Positions 20,119 through 29,724 of a DNA stretch of 64,000 nt are shown here, piece after piece. The stretch lies in NCBI RefSeq assembly GCF_006016075.1, contig NZ_CP040093.1, forward strand, positions 1,839,501 to 1,903,500. Direction: 5' to 3'. Below the pieces are notes generated by a model. It ran no database searches, was not told the DNA's origin, and saw only the letters and a program-made list of their open reading frames with translations. Source of the DNA: Caloramator sp. E03. Lineage in GTDB: Bacteria; Bacillota; Clostridia; Clostridiales; Caloramatoraceae. Numbering within the stretch: the stretch's first letter is position 1; every line of letters starts with the position of its first letter. The translations under genes were made by a program, and so were the position numbers.

Positions 20119-21393
20119 ATGTTTAAAACCTTACGTAATGCCTGGAAAATACAAGACTTAAGAAAAAAGATAATCATCACATTGTTGCTGCTTGCAGTTT
20201 ATAGAGTTGGTATATTCATTCCAGTACCTGGAATAAGGACAGATGTAATAAAACAAATGGTTGATACAGGAATGCTCTTTGGATTCCTTGATATAATATC
20301 AGGCGGTGCCTTTAGAGATTTTAGCATTTTTGCTATGGGCATCGTTCCATATATTAACTCATCAATTATAGTTAGTTTGCTTACAATTGCAATTCCAAGC
20401 CTTGAGCAACTTTCAAAAGAAGGCGAGGAAGGAAGAAAGAAGATACAGGAATATATTAGATATGGAGCAGTACTCTTTGGATTACTGCAAGCTTTTAGTA
20501 TAGCGATGTATTTAAGAAATAACGGGGCACTTGTTAGTGAATCATGGTACCTGTTTATATTGATAATAATAACAGTTGTTGCAGGTTCCACTTTTGTAAT
20601 GTGGCTTGGTGAAAAAATAACTGAGTATGGAATAGGTAATGGTTCATCTATTATAATCTTTGCAGGTATACTTGCTAGAATGCCTGCAATAGGAAATCAG
20701 ATAGTAACCCTAATAAAAGGTGGTACTGTAAATATTATTGAAGTTGTTCTTCTTTTAGCTTTTGCTGTTGCGATAATTACAGCCGTTGTTTTAATGGATC
20801 TTGCTGAAAGAAGGATTCCTGTTCAATATGCTCAAAGAAGAGTTGGAATTAAGACTTACGGAGGGCAAAGCACCCATATACCAATAAACGTAAATTCTGC
20901 AGGTGTTATTGCAATAATCTTTGCAATATCATTTATGCAGTTTCCACTAATTATAACACAGCTCTTTTTAGACCCAACAAACCCATGGCGTCAGGTATTT
21001 GAATCGGGTTGGCTAAGTTCCAAAAAGCCTATATACCCAATAATATATGCTATACTTGTTATCTTCTTTACATGGTTCTATACTTTAATTACCTTCAAAC
21101 CTGATGAAGTTGCTTCAAACCTTCAAAAAAGTGGTGGCTTTATACCAGGACTACGCCCTGGAAAGCCTACAGAAGATTATCTTACAAAAGTCGTTACAAG
21201 GATGACAGTAATAGGGGGTATATTTGCAGCGATAATTGCTGTTATACCAATCATTATTGCACAAGCAACTAAGTTTGGTAATCTTCAGTTTGGAGGTACT
21301 GCAGTACTGATTGTTGTCGGAGTTGCAATGGAAATTAATAAACAGATAAAAGCGCAACTTGTGATGAGACATTATGAAGGATTTTTAAAGTAA
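20119..21393 (+). CDS. secY: Preprotein translocase subunit SecY
   Basis: 424 aa, about ten membrane segments; forms the protein-conducting channel with SecE and SecG. N-terminal MFKTLRNAWKIQDLRKKI, cytosolic loop 5 with RRIPVQYAQRRVG, plug and pore segments complete, C-terminal AQLVMRHYEGFLK. Its ribosome binding site (GAGGTGATT) is inside the end of rplO, one base of spacing, so translation is coupled. Confidence 0.97.
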   Translation: MFKTLRNAWKIQDLRKKIIITLLLLAVYRVGIFIPVPGIRTDVIKQMVDTGMLFGFLDIISGGAFRDFSIFAMGIVPYINSSIIVSLLTIAIPSLEQLSKEGEEGRKKIQEYIRYGAVLFGLLQAFSIAMYLRNNGALVSESWYLFILIIITVVAGSTFVMWLGEKITEYGIGNGSSIIIFAGILARMPAIGNQIVTLIKGGTVNIIEVVLLLAFAVAIITAVVLMDLAERRIPVQYAQRRVGIKTYGGQSTHIPINVNSAGVIAIIFAISFMQFPLIITQLFLDPTNPWRQVFESGWLSSKKPIYPIIYAILVIFFTWFYTLITFKPDEVASNLQKSGGFIPGLRPGKPTEDYLTKVVTRMTVIGGIFAAIIAVIPIIIAQATKFGNLQFGGTAVLIVVGVAMEINKQIKAQLVMRHYEGFLK

Positions 21394-21422
21394 GATTAAA
21401 TTGAAAGTGGAGATGAGTGGGT

Positions 21423-22076
21423 ATGAATATAGTTCTTCTTGGGCCTCCAGGTGCAGGTAAGGGAACGCAGGCAAAACAGATAGCAGAAAAGTTTAATATA
21501 CCACATATTTCAACTGGTGATATTTTTAGAAAGAATATAAAAGAAAAAACCCCCCTTGGAATTACTGCTAAAGAATATATAGATAAAGGTTATCTTGTTC
21601 CTGATGAGATAACTATTGCGATAGTTGAAGATAGATTAAAGCAGGATGATTGCCTTGATGGATTTTTGCTTGATGGTTTTCCAAGGACGATAGAACAGGC
21701 GGATGCCCTTGATAGTGTTTTATTATCAATAAATAAAAAACTTGAATATGTAATTGATATTCAAGTTTCTGAGGATGAATTGATTAAAAGGCTTACAGGA
21801 AGAAGAATATGCACTGCCTGCGGTGCAAGTTATCATATAATCTTTAATCCTCCTAAACAAGAGGGAATATGTGATATTTGTAATGCTAAATTAGTTCAAA
21901 GACCTGATGATAGCATAGAAACCGTAAAGAATAGGTTAGATGTATATAAAAAACAAACAGAACCGCTTATTAATTATTACAAAGATAAGCAAATATATTA
22001 TGGTATTAATGGCCAACAAGATATACAGAAAGTTTTTAGTGATATCTGCAGCGTGTTAGGGAGCGGTAATAAATGA
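21423..22076 (+). CDS. adk: Adenylate kinase, zinc LID form
   Basis: 217 aa; catalyses AMP + ATP to 2 ADP. P-loop [10 protein letters not shown] at residues 7-16, AMP-binding [12 protein letters not shown], and a long LID with CTAC (near 128) and CDIC (near 148) that binds zinc in Firmicute enzymes. ATG 21423 (MNIVLLGPP) is preferred over the in-frame GTG at 21417. Overlaps map by 4 bases (ATGA). Confidence 0.97.
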   Translation: MNIVLLGPPGAGKGTQAKQIAEKFNIPHISTGDIFRKNIKEKTPLGITAKEYIDKGYLVPDEITIAIVEDRLKQDDCLDGFLLDGFPRTIEQADALDSVLLSINKKLEYVIDIQVSEDELIKRLTGRRICTACGASYHIIFNPPKQEGICDICNAKLVQRPDDSIETVKNRLDVYKKQTEPLINYYKDKQIYYGINGQQDIQKVFSDICSVLGSGNK

Positions 22077-22834
22077 TATATATTAAATCAGATAATGAAA
22101 TAGAGAATATGCGGAAATCAGGCAGGATCGTGGCAGAAACTTTGGCAAAATTAGAAGAGGTAATTAAACCTGGAATTACAACTAAAGAGCTCGATAGGAT
22201 TGCAGAAGAATATATAATAAGCTGTGGAGCCCGTCCTTCCTTTAAAGGATATTACGGGTTTCCAGCGACTCTTTGTACCTCAATTAATGAAGAAGTTGTT
22301 CACGGTATTCCTAAAGACAGAGTACTTCAGGAAGGAGATATTATTAGTGTAGACTGTGGAGCTTATTATAATGGTTTCCATGGTGATGCAGCAAGAACGT
22401 TTCCTGTGGGTAAGATATCCTCAGAAGTACAAAAACTAATAGATGTTACCAGGGAAAGCTTTTTTGAAGGAATAAAGTATGCAATAGTTGGGAATAGAAT
22501 AGGTGATATATCTAATGCGATACAAACTTATGTAGAATCCTTTGGCTTTTCAGTTGTAAGGGATTACGTGGGGCATGGTATTGGAAAGAAAATGCATGAA
22601 GAACCTCCAGTGCCTAACTATGGTAAGTCCGGTAGAGGCCCTAAACTATTAAAAGGCATGACACTTGCAATAGAGCCTATGGTCAATATGGGCACCTTTG
22701 CAGTTAAAGAAAGATTTGATGGATGTTCTGAAATTATGACAGTAATAACTTATGATGGTAAGCCATCAGCTCATTATGAAAATACTATTGTAATACTTGA
22801 TAATGGTCCAGAAATTCTGACGATTTTAAAATGA
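22073..22834 (+). CDS. map: Methionine aminopeptidase, type I
   Basis: 253 aa dinuclear metalloprotease that removes the initiator Met. Metal ligands are in [18 protein letters not shown] (two Asp), [13 protein letters not shown] (His), AIEPM (Glu) and HYENTIVI (Glu). ATG 22073 overlaps the adk stop. The superoperon position after adk is standard for Firmicutes. Confidence 0.97.
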   Translation: MIYIKSDNEIENMRKSGRIVAETLAKLEEVIKPGITTKELDRIAEEYIISCGARPSFKGYYGFPATLCTSINEEVVHGIPKDRVLQEGDIISVDCGAYYNGFHGDAARTFPVGKISSEVQKLIDVTRESFFEGIKYAIVGNRIGDISNAIQTYVESFGFSVVRDYVGHGIGKKMHEEPPVPNYGKSGRGPKLLKGMTLAIEPMVNMGTFAVKERFDGCSEIMTVITYDGKPSAHYENTIVILDNGPEILTILK

Positions 22835-22846
22835 GGTGAATTTGCT

Positions 22847-23122
22847 ATGGATGTGGCCCTGGGACAGATAGTGCATTCTAAAGCAGGAAGAGATAAAGGT
22901 AAATATTTTGTAGTTGTTGGCATTGTGGATAGTAACTATGTGCTTATAGCCGACGGAGATTTAAGAAAAATAAATAACCCAAAGAAGAAAAAATTAATGC
23001 ATCTTGTTTGCCATGACAAATTTGCAGAAGATATAAGAGAGAAACTTTTAGAAGGCAAACGTATTAATGATGCAGATATTAGAAAAAGTCTGCAATCAAT
23101 GGGTTTATTTAAGGAGGTTTGA
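22847..23122 (+). CDS. KOW-domain (L14e-like) RNA-binding protein
   Basis: 91 aa. A KOW motif at the start ([29 protein letters not shown], in part) resembles the N-terminal domain of archaeal/eukaryotic L14e; the rest is charged. A gene of this kind between map and infA is characteristic of Clostridia and some Bacilli, and its role is not established. Start ATG 22847 after GAGGTGAA; 7 bases before infA. Confidence 0.9.
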   Translation: MDVALGQIVHSKAGRDKGKYFVVVGIVDSNYVLIADGDLRKINNPKKKKLMHLVCHDKFAEDIREKLLEGKRINDADIRKSLQSMGLFKEV

Positions 23123-23129
23123 TTACCTT

Positions 23130-23348
23130 ATGTCAAAGGACGATGTTATTGAATTACAAGGAACAGTAATTGAGGCTTTACCAAATGCGATGTTTCAGGT
23201 AGAATTAGAAAACGGACATAAAATTCTTGCACATATTTCAGGAAAACTTAGAATGAACTTTATAAAAATACTTCCAGGCGATAAAGTTACAGTTGAAATA
23301 TCACCTTATGATTTATCTCGTGGAAGAATTATTTGGAGAGCAAAGTGA
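23130..23348 (+). CDS. infA: Translation initiation factor IF-1
   Basis: 72 aa OB-fold S1-like factor that blocks the A site during initiation. [34 protein letters not shown] and [13 protein letters not shown] are nearly consensus. The frame is open from 23067, but AAGGAGG at 23111-23117 points to ATG 23130. Confidence 0.98.
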   Translation: MSKDDVIELQGTVIEALPNAMFQVELENGHKILAHISGKLRMNFIKILPGDKVTVEISPYDLSRGRIIWRAK

Positions 23349-23363
23349 TAAGGAGGGATAACC

Positions 23364-23477
23364 ATGAAGGTTAGGCCATCAGTAAAACCGATATGTGAAA
23401 AATGCAAAATTATAAAGAGACATGGTAGAGTAATGGTTATATGTGAAAACCCAAAGCATAAACAAAAGCAGGGTTAA
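23364..23477 (+). CDS. rpmJ: 50S ribosomal protein L36
   Basis: 37 aa, full length. [20 protein letters not shown] then [13 protein letters not shown] with the zinc ligands C11, C14, C27 and H32. RBS AAGGAGGG. 15 bases after infA. Confidence 0.97.
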   Translation: MKVRPSVKPICEKCKIIKRHGRVMVICENPKHKQKQG

Positions 23478-23489
23478 TAAAGGCGGCTG

Positions 23490-23509
23490 CACTGAAGGCT
23501 TCTTCGGTG
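23490..23509 (+). promoter_or_regulatory. Hairpin in the rpmJ-rpsM gap
   Basis: CACTGAAG (23490-23497) pairs with CTTCGGTG (23502-23509) with one G-U pair and a 4-base loop, in an 89-base gap, the longest in this part of the operon. Such gaps before rpsM/rpsK/rpsD can carry the S4 control site; no direct evidence here. Confidence 0.4.
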
Positions 23510-23566
23510 ATAATGAATATAAATAATTTACAGTAACTTGAAGATTACAGGAGGTGTAAAAACTCA

Positions 23567-23935
23567 ATGGCAAGAATTGCTGGTGTTGACTTACCAAGAG
23601 AGAAGAGGGTAGAAATAGCTCTCACTTATATATACGGCATAGGCAGACCAAGTGCAAATAAGATATTAAAGGAAACTGGAGTAAATCCTGATACAAGGGT
23701 AAAGAATCTTACAGAAGATGAAATTGCAAAGCTTAGAGATTACATTGATAAGAATTATACTGTAGAGGGAGACTTAAGAAGAGAAGTTGCTCTTAACATT
23801 AAAAGATTAATGGAAATTGGTTGCTATAGAGGATTAAGACATAGAAGAGGATTACCAGTTCGTGGTCAAAGAACAAAAACTAATGCAAGAACAAGAAAAG
23901 GACCAAGAAGAGCAATTGGCGGCAAGAAAAAGTAA
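23567..23935 (+). CDS. rpsM: 30S ribosomal protein S13
   Basis: 122 aa head protein contacting P-site tRNA and L5. [42 protein letters not shown] and [20 protein letters not shown] in the tail. RBS AGGAGGTG. First gene of the alpha segment (rpsM-rpsK-rpsD-rpoA-rplQ). Confidence 0.98.
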   Translation: MARIAGVDLPREKRVEIALTYIYGIGRPSANKILKETGVNPDTRVKNLTEDEIAKLRDYIDKNYTVEGDLRREVALNIKRLMEIGCYRGLRHRRGLPVRGQRTKTNARTRKGPRRAIGGKKK

Positions 23936-23956
23936 TAGATTTAAGGAGGGACAAGA

Positions 23957-24355
23957 ATGGCAGCTCAAGCAAAGGGCAAAAAAGTGAGAAAAAAGAGAGA
24001 ACGTAAAAATGTTGATCGTGGAGCAGCACATATTAAGTCCACATTTAACAATACAATAGTAACAATAACTGATACTGCAGGAAATGCTATTGCATGGTCA
24101 AGTGCTGGAGGACTTGGTTTTAGAGGTTCAAGAAAGAGCACACCATTTGCTGCACAGATGGCAGCTGAAACTGCAGCTAAGGTTGCAATAGATCATGGAA
24201 TGAAAACAGTAGAAGTATATGTTAAAGGTCCCGGATCAGGTAGAGAAGCAGCTATTAGAGCTCTTCAAGCTGCTGGTCTTGAAGTTAGCCTTATAAAGGA
24301 TGTTACCCCAATTCCTCATAATGGCTGCAGACCACCAAAGAGAAGAAGAGTCTAA
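23957..24355 (+). CDS. rpsK: 30S ribosomal protein S11
   Basis: 132 aa platform protein that touches the Shine-Dalgarno helix. [28 protein letters not shown] and [15 protein letters not shown] are conserved, ending with [29 protein letters not shown], 21 bases after rpsM. Confidence 0.98.
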   Translation: MAAQAKGKKVRKKRERKNVDRGAAHIKSTFNNTIVTITDTAGNAIAWSSAGGLGFRGSRKSTPFAAQMAAETAAKVAIDHGMKTVEVYVKGPGSGREAAIRALQAAGLEVSLIKDVTPIPHNGCRPPKRRRV

Positions 24356-24376
24356 TTGATTGGAGGTGCAAATTAG

Positions 24377-24997
24377 ATGGCAAGATATACAGGACCAAGC
24401 TGTAAACTTTGCAGAAGAGAAGGTGTAAAGCTTTATCTAAAAGGAGATAGGTGCTATTCAGAAAAATGTGCAATTGCAAGGAGAGCTTATGCGCCAGGAC
24501 AGCATGGGCAAAATAGAAAGAAATTAACAAACTATGGATTACAGCTTAGAGAAAAACAAAAGGCAAAGAGAATATATGGGGTACTCGAATCACAGTTTAG
24601 AAGGTATTATGAAGAAGCAGACAGATTAAAAGGAATTACAGGTGAAAACCTTTTAAGACTTCTTGAATTAAGGCTTGATAATGTTGTTTTCAGACTTGGA
24701 TTTGCAAATTCAAGAACTGAAGCAAGACAGCTTGTAAGACATAGCCACTTTACAGTTAACGGTAAGAAGGTTAATATCCCATCATACCAGGTAAAAGTTG
24801 GTGATGTCATTGCTCTTAAAGATAAGAGCAGAGATAGTGAAAAGTTTAAAGCAATTGCAGAGGTAGCTACAAGTGTACCAAAGTGGCTTACTGTAGATAA
24901 GGATAAGATGGAAGGTCAAGTTATAGCACTTCCACAAAGAGAAGATATAGATATTCCAGTTAATGAAACATTGATTGTTGAGTTGTATAGTAAATAA
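24377..24997 (+). CDS. rpsD: 30S ribosomal protein S4, zinc form
   Basis: 206 aa primary 16S rRNA-binding protein. The N-terminus has four Cys (CKLC near residue 11, then C near 28 and 33), the zinc form. C-terminal S4 RNA-binding domain with [18 protein letters not shown] and [24 protein letters not shown]. Inside the alpha segment, unlike Bacillus where rpsD is separate. Confidence 0.98.
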   Translation: MARYTGPSCKLCRREGVKLYLKGDRCYSEKCAIARRAYAPGQHGQNRKKLTNYGLQLREKQKAKRIYGVLESQFRRYYEEADRLKGITGENLLRLLELRLDNVVFRLGFANSRTEARQLVRHSHFTVNGKKVNIPSYQVKVGDVIALKDKSRDSEKFKAIAEVATSVPKWLTVDKDKMEGQVIALPQREDIDIPVNETLIVELYSK

Positions 24998-25061
24998 TTA
25001 ATTGGTAGAATCAGTTGCCCTCGTTATATATGTAAATGTAAAAAAAGGAGGGTTAGTATAA

Positions 25062-26009
25062 ATGTTTGAAATTGAAAAGCCAAAAGTTGAATGCATAGAA
25101 AAAAGTGAAGATGGAACATACGGTAAGTTTGTCATAGAACCTCTTGAAAGAGGATATGGAATAACTCTTGGCAATGCTTTAAGGAGGATACTTTTATCCT
25201 CTCTGCCTGGGGCAGCGGTAACTTCAGTAAAAATTGATGGAGTGCTTCATGAGTTTTCAACTGTTCCAGGGGTTAAAGAAGATGCAGTAGAAATAATTCT
25301 TAACCTAAAAGGGCTTGCAATAAAATATGAAGATCAAGAGCCAAAAACTGCGATTATTGATGTAACAGGTCCTGCTAAGGTTACTGGAAAGGATATACGT
25401 ACTGATGGGAGTATAGAAATTATTAATAAAGACCATGAAATAGCTACTGTCAGTGAAGGTGGAAGGCTTTATATGGAAATGGTAATTGACAGAGGAAGAG
25501 GCTATGTTCCATCAGACAGAAATAAAGAACCTAACCAGGCTATAGGAGTTATTCCGGTAGATTCAATTTATACACCTGTTAAAAGAGTAAACTACTATGT
25601 AGAAAATACACGTGTTGGGCAAATTACTGATTACGATAAGTTAACTCTTGAGATTTGGACTAATGGAACAATTGCTCCAGATGAGGCTATAAGTCTTTCA
25701 GCAAAAATTTTAATTGAACATTTTAAGCTATTTCTTAGCCTTACTGATCGTGCTGATTCAGTTGAAATTATGGTTGAAAAAGAAGATGAGAAAAAAGACA
25801 AAGTACTTGATATGACTATAGAGGAACTTGACTTGTCTGTAAGATCTTATAACTGCTTAAAACGTGCAGGTATTAATACAGTTCAAGAGCTTGTTCAAAA
25901 GACAGAAGAAGATATGATGAAAGTTAGAAACCTTGGTAAGAAATCATTAGAAGAGGTTGAACAAAAACTTCAGGCTCTTGGATTAAGCTTAAAGAAAAAT
26001 GACGAATAA
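25062..26009 (+). CDS. rpoA: RNA polymerase alpha subunit
   Basis: 315 aa. N-terminal assembly domain with [22 protein letters not shown] (in part) and a flexible linker near residues 230-240, then the C-terminal domain with [19 protein letters not shown] and [16 protein letters not shown] that binds UP elements and activators. RBS AAAGGAGGG. 64 bases after rpsD. Confidence 0.98.
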   Translation: MFEIEKPKVECIEKSEDGTYGKFVIEPLERGYGITLGNALRRILLSSLPGAAVTSVKIDGVLHEFSTVPGVKEDAVEIILNLKGLAIKYEDQEPKTAIIDVTGPAKVTGKDIRTDGSIEIINKDHEIATVSEGGRLYMEMVIDRGRGYVPSDRNKEPNQAIGVIPVDSIYTPVKRVNYYVENTRVGQITDYDKLTLEIWTNGTIAPDEAISLSAKILIEHFKLFLSLTDRADSVEIMVEKEDEKKDKVLDMTIEELDLSVRSYNCLKRAGINTVQELVQKTEEDMMKVRNLGKKSLEEVEQKLQALGLSLKKNDE

Positions 26010-26022
26010 GGAGGGATATTAA

Positions 26023-26370
26023 GTGGCAGGACATCGTAAACTAGGACGTCCAACTGATCAGAGAAAAGCTATGTTAAGAAACCTTGTAACAAGCTTTTTT
26101 AAATCAGAGGATGGTAGAATAATTACAACTGAAATGAGAGCTAAGGAAGTTAGAAGCATTGCTGAAAAGATGATAACCCTTGCAAAAAGGGGAGATCTTC
26201 ATGCAAGAAGGCAAGTTCTTTCTTTTATAACAGAAGAAGAAGTTGTAAATAAATTATTTAATGACACAGCAAAAAGATATCAAGAAAGAAATGGTGGATA
26301 TACAAGGATAGTTAAAATAGGACCAAGAAGAGGAGATGCAGCAGAGACTGTAATCCTTGAACTTGTATAA
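26023..26370 (+). CDS. rplQ: 50S ribosomal protein L17
   Basis: 115 aa protein at the tunnel exit. [39 protein letters not shown] and [19 protein letters not shown] start at 26023 after AAGGAGGG. Last gene of the superoperon; a strong terminator follows 7 bases later. Confidence 0.98.
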   Translation: MAGHRKLGRPTDQRKAMLRNLVTSFFKSEDGRIITTEMRAKEVRSIAEKMITLAKRGDLHARRQVLSFITEEEVVNKLFNDTAKRYQERNGGYTRIVKIGPRRGDAAETVILELV

Positions 26371-26377
26371 AATATGT

Positions 26378-26415
26378 GGGATTAAGTGAAGCATGCTAAT
26401 ACTTAATCCCTTTTT
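26378..26415 (+). terminator. Intrinsic terminator of the ribosomal superoperon
   Basis: GGGATTAAGT (26378-26387) and ACTTAATCCC (26401-26410) form a perfect 10-bp stem with a 13-base loop, followed by TTTTT. Confidence 0.9.
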
Positions 26416-26453
26416 GCTATGTAAGCCTTAATATTTTTAGGAAGGTGCTTATT

Positions 26454-27305
26454 ATGGAAGACAGTATGCTCTGGGCTAATAAAATATATTTTTGTTATAG
26501 AAAAGATGATGACAAAAATAATGAAAAAAGTATAGTACTTAATGGGATAGATTTAAAAATAAAAAAAGGCGAATTTGTAGTTATAATAGGGCATAATGGC
26601 TCAGGAAAATCTACCCTTGCAAAGCATTTCAATGCAATACTTGTTCCAACAAAAGGTGATGTCATTGTTGATGGATTAAATACAAAAGATAATAAGAGGC
26701 TTTGGGAGATACGTCAAAGAGCAGGTATGGTGTTTCAAAATCCAGATAACCAAATTGTTGCAACTATTGTTGAGGAAGATGTGGCTTTTGGTCCTGAAAA
26801 CTTAGGAATTCCTCCAGAAAAAATAAGACAAAGAGTTGACGAAGCTTTGGCAGCTGTTGATATGCTTGCTTATGCACATCATGGACCTCATCTTCTGTCA
26901 GGAGGTCAAAAACAGAGAGTGGCAATTGCTGGAGTACTTGCAATGAGACCAGAATGTATTATACTTGATGAACCAACAGCTATGCTTGATCCCTCTGGAA
27001 GAAAAGAAGTATTAGATACAATAAAAAGGCTTAACAAAGAAGAAGGAATAACTATTGTTTTAATTACACACTTTATGGAAGAGGCAGTAGAAGCTGATAG
27101 AGTTGTTGTTATGGAAGATGGGAAAATAATACTTGAAGGAAGTCCCAAAAATGTTTTCTCAAGGGTTGAAGAAATAAAAAGATTAGGCCTTGATGTTCCA
27201 GAAATGACAGAACTTGCTTATGAGTTGAGAAAAAGTGGCATTAAAGTAAGAGAAGATATATTAACTATTGAAGAGATGGTGGATGCAATATGTCAATTAA
27301 AATAG
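26454..27305 (+). CDS. ecfA1: Energy-coupling factor transporter ATPase EcfA1
   Basis: 283 aa ABC-type ATPase of an energy-coupling-factor vitamin/metal importer. Walker [11 protein letters not shown], signature LSGGQKQR, Walker [14 protein letters not shown], and the switch His in LITHFME. Start ATG 26454 after AGGAAGG; GTG 26445 would cover that site. Overlaps ecfA2 by 16 bases. No substrate-binding S component lies nearby, so this is the shared module serving S components elsewhere in the genome. Confidence 0.95.
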   Translation: MEDSMLWANKIYFCYRKDDDKNNEKSIVLNGIDLKIKKGEFVVIIGHNGSGKSTLAKHFNAILVPTKGDVIVDGLNTKDNKRLWEIRQRAGMVFQNPDNQIVATIVEEDVAFGPENLGIPPEKIRQRVDEALAAVDMLAYAHHGPHLLSGGQKQRVAIAGVLAMRPECIILDEPTAMLDPSGRKEVLDTIKRLNKEEGITIVLITHFMEEAVEADRVVVMEDGKIILEGSPKNVFSRVEEIKRLGLDVPEMTELAYELRKSGIKVREDILTIEEMVDAICQLK

Positions 27306-28150
27306 AGAATCTTGTGTATAAATATATGGTTGGAACACCCTTTGAGAAAATAGCAATAGACAATGTAAACCTTGAAATAGAAGATGGAGAATTTATAGGC
27401 TTAATTGGGCATACAGGTTCAGGTAAATCAACCCTCATTCAGCAATTAAATGGTCTTTTGAAGCCTACTTCAGGGAAGATATATATAGACGGTGAGGATA
27501 TAACATTAAAGGGAATAAATCTTAAAAAAATTAGGGAAAAGGTAGGCCTTGTTTTTCAGTATCCAGAGTATCAGCTTTTTGAAGAAACAGTTTTTAAAGA
27601 CGTTGCATTTGGCCCTCGAAATTTAGGCTTACCTGAAGAAGAAATATTAAAGAGGGTAAAAAGAGCATTAAAAATGGTTGGAATAGATTTTGAAAAATAT
27701 AAAGATGTATCTCCCTTTGATTTAAGTGGTGGTCAAAGAAGGAGGATTGCAATAGCTGGTGTACTTGCAATGGAGCCTAAAATACTAATATTAGACGAGC
27801 CAACAGCAGGCCTTGATCCTAAAGGTAGGGATGAAATACTCGAAGAAATAAAGAAGCTTCATAGAGAATATAAAAATACTGTAATACTTGTATCTCACAG
27901 CATGGAGGATGTTGCAAAACTTGTTGACAGATTAATTGTTATGTATAAGGGTAAGAACATACTAACAGGTACTCCAAGGGAAGTATTTAGAGAGATAGAT
28001 ACCTTGGAAAAAATTGGACTTGCAGTTCCTCAAGTTACTTATCTTGTTCGTGAACTTAGAAAAAGAGGAATGGATATAAGAGAGGATATAATAACTGTTG
28101 AAGAAGCTGAAGATGAACTTGTAAGGTTTTTAAGGAGAGATAAGAAATGA
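27290..28150 (+). CDS. ecfA2: Energy-coupling factor transporter ATPase EcfA2
   Basis: 286 aa, second ATPase, pairing with EcfA1. Walker [12 protein letters not shown]-loop [12 protein letters not shown], signature LSGGQRRR, Walker [14 protein letters not shown], His in LVSHSMED. Overlaps ecfA1 by 16 and ecfT by 4 bases, so all three are translationally coupled. Confidence 0.95.
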   Translation: MSIKIENLVYKYMVGTPFEKIAIDNVNLEIEDGEFIGLIGHTGSGKSTLIQQLNGLLKPTSGKIYIDGEDITLKGINLKKIREKVGLVFQYPEYQLFEETVFKDVAFGPRNLGLPEEEILKRVKRALKMVGIDFEKYKDVSPFDLSGGQRRRIAIAGVLAMEPKILILDEPTAGLDPKGRDEILEEIKKLHREYKNTVILVSHSMEDVAKLVDRLIVMYKGKNILTGTPREVFREIDTLEKIGLAVPQVTYLVRELRKRGMDIREDIITVEEAEDELVRFLRRDKK

Positions 28151-28950
28151 TAAAAGATATAACGATAGGTCAGTACCTCCCAGGAGATTCCTTTATTCAC
28201 AAACTTGATCCAAGAGTTAAAATACTGTTATCTTTTGCTTATATAGTTATACTTTTTATTGTAGATAATTACTCTGGATATGTTTTTATTGCAGCTTTTA
28301 CTTTAATGGTTATAGTATTATCGAAAATACCATTTAAGTACATGTTTAAAGGGTTAAAGCCTATATTATGGATAATAATATTTACTGCTGTATTAAACTC
28401 AATTTTAACACCAGGGAATACAATATATAAGGTTGGGCCTATTAATATTACAGATAAGGGAATATACCTTGCAGTATTTATGGTTTTAAGGCTTGTTTTC
28501 CTAATTGTTGGAACATCAATACTAACCCTTACTACATCGCCTATAGCTTTAACAGATGGAATTGAAAGGCTTTTAAATCCTTTTAAGAAAATAGGTGTTC
28601 CAGCTCACGAACTTGCTATGATGATGACCATAGCCTTAAGGTTTATACCTACACTTCTTGATGAGACTGATAAAATAATGAAAGCACAGATGGCTCGTGG
28701 AGCAGATTTTGAAACAGGAAATATAATAAAGAGAGCTCAAAGCCTTATACCAATACTTGTTCCTCTTTTTATAAGTTCATTTAGAAGGGCAGACGATCTT
28801 GCACTTGCAATGGAAGCAAGATGCTATAGAGGAGGAGAAGGAAGAACCAGATTAAAACAGCTTAAAATTGAAAAAAGGGATTATGTAGCAATAGCTGCTA
28901 CAACTATTCTTATGATAATTTCGATATTAAGCAGGCGATTATGGATATGA
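28147..28950 (+). CDS. ecfT: Energy-coupling factor transporter membrane subunit EcfT
   Basis: 267 aa membrane protein with about five or six hydrophobic segments. It couples the two ATPases to the S component through its cytosolic helices; the [11 protein letters not shown] and [15 protein letters not shown] segments are the Ala-Arg-Gly type coupling motifs. ATG 28147 overlaps ecfA2. Its last 10 bases overlap truA. Confidence 0.95.
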   Translation: MIKDITIGQYLPGDSFIHKLDPRVKILLSFAYIVILFIVDNYSGYVFIAAFTLMVIVLSKIPFKYMFKGLKPILWIIIFTAVLNSILTPGNTIYKVGPINITDKGIYLAVFMVLRLVFLIVGTSILTLTTSPIALTDGIERLLNPFKKIGVPAHELAMMMTIALRFIPTLLDETDKIMKAQMARGADFETGNIIKRAQSLIPILVPLFISSFRRADDLALAMEARCYRGGEGRTRLKQLKIEKRDYVAIAATTILMIISILSRRLWI

Positions 28951-29699
28951 GAAATATAAAGTTAGTAATTGAATATGATGGAACAAAGTATTGTGGCTGG
29001 CAAAGCCAAAAAAATGGTATATCAATTGAAGATACCTTAAAATCAGCTATTAAAAGTATAATAAATGAAGATATAAAGCTAATAGGATCAAGTCGTACTG
29101 ATGCAGGAGTTCATGCTAAAGGACAAGTAGCAAATTTTTATTGTGAATCTAATATTCCAACAGAAAGGCTTCCTTTTGCTATAAATAGTAAACTTCCTCA
29201 TGATATAGTTGTTTTAAAGGCAGAGGATATGCCCCTTGACTTTCATGCAAGATATAGTAGTTTAGGGAAAAGATATAGCTACACAATATTTCAAAGAAAA
29301 ATACCTCCTGCATTAATGAGAAGTTATGTTGCCTTTTGCCCTTATGAACTTAATTATGACTTGATGCGAATGGCAGGAGAATATTTTTTAGGGACTAAAG
29401 ATTTTTCAGCTTTTAAATCCTCGGGAAGTTCTGTAAAAACTTCAGTTAGAACCATTAGATATCTTGAGTTTGAAAAGTATGATAATATAATAAGGTTTGA
29501 AATTGAAGCTGATGGATTTTTGTATAATATGGTTCGTATAATAGCAGGAACTTTAATTGATGTTGGTATAGGTAAAATTGAACCTGAAGATATTGAGAGT
29601 ATAATAGAATCTAAAAATAGAAAAAGAGCAGGAAGAACAGCACCCGCATCAGGGCTTTGCCTTGAAAAAGTTTATTATAAAAACGATGATAAAGCTTGA
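28941..29699 (+). CDS. truA: tRNA pseudouridine(38-40) synthase TruA
   Basis: 252 aa. Makes pseudouridine at positions 38-40 of the tRNA anticodon arm. Catalytic Asp in SSRTDAGVHAKGQ (near residue 53), and the C-terminal FLYNMVRIIAGTLIDVG. ATG 28941 or 28947; the gene overlaps ecfT by 10 bases. The final 84 bases, from 29616 to the stop, are duplicated at 31683-31766 by the IS insertion just downstream, but the gene itself is whole. The stop codon overlaps the -35 of the rplM promoter (left copy). Confidence 0.96.
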   Translation: MDMRNIKLVIEYDGTKYCGWQSQKNGISIEDTLKSAIKSIINEDIKLIGSSRTDAGVHAKGQVANFYCESNIPTERLPFAINSKLPHDIVVLKAEDMPLDFHARYSSLGKRYSYTIFQRKIPPALMRSYVAFCPYELNYDLMRMAGEYFLGTKDFSAFKSSGSSVKTSVRTIRYLEFEKYDNIIRFEIEADGFLYNMVRIIAGTLIDVGIGKIEPEDIESIIESKNRKRAGRTAPASGLCLEKVYYKNDDKA

Positions 29700-29724
29700 C
29701 ACGCCAGGCAGTATGTATTACAAT
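29616..29724. repeat. Left copy of the 109-bp target duplication of IS1634-like copy 2
   Basis: Identical to 31683-31791. Contains the last 28 codons of truA and a complete copy of the rplM promoter (TTGACA 29696-29701, TACAAT 29719-29724) that ends exactly at the IS border and points into the IS. Confidence 0.95.

Noticed and set aside
26454-28950. Dedicated vitamin or cobalt importer with its own S component
   Set aside because: No S-component gene is adjacent; the ecfA1-ecfA2-ecfT set is in the shared-module position common to Firmicutes.
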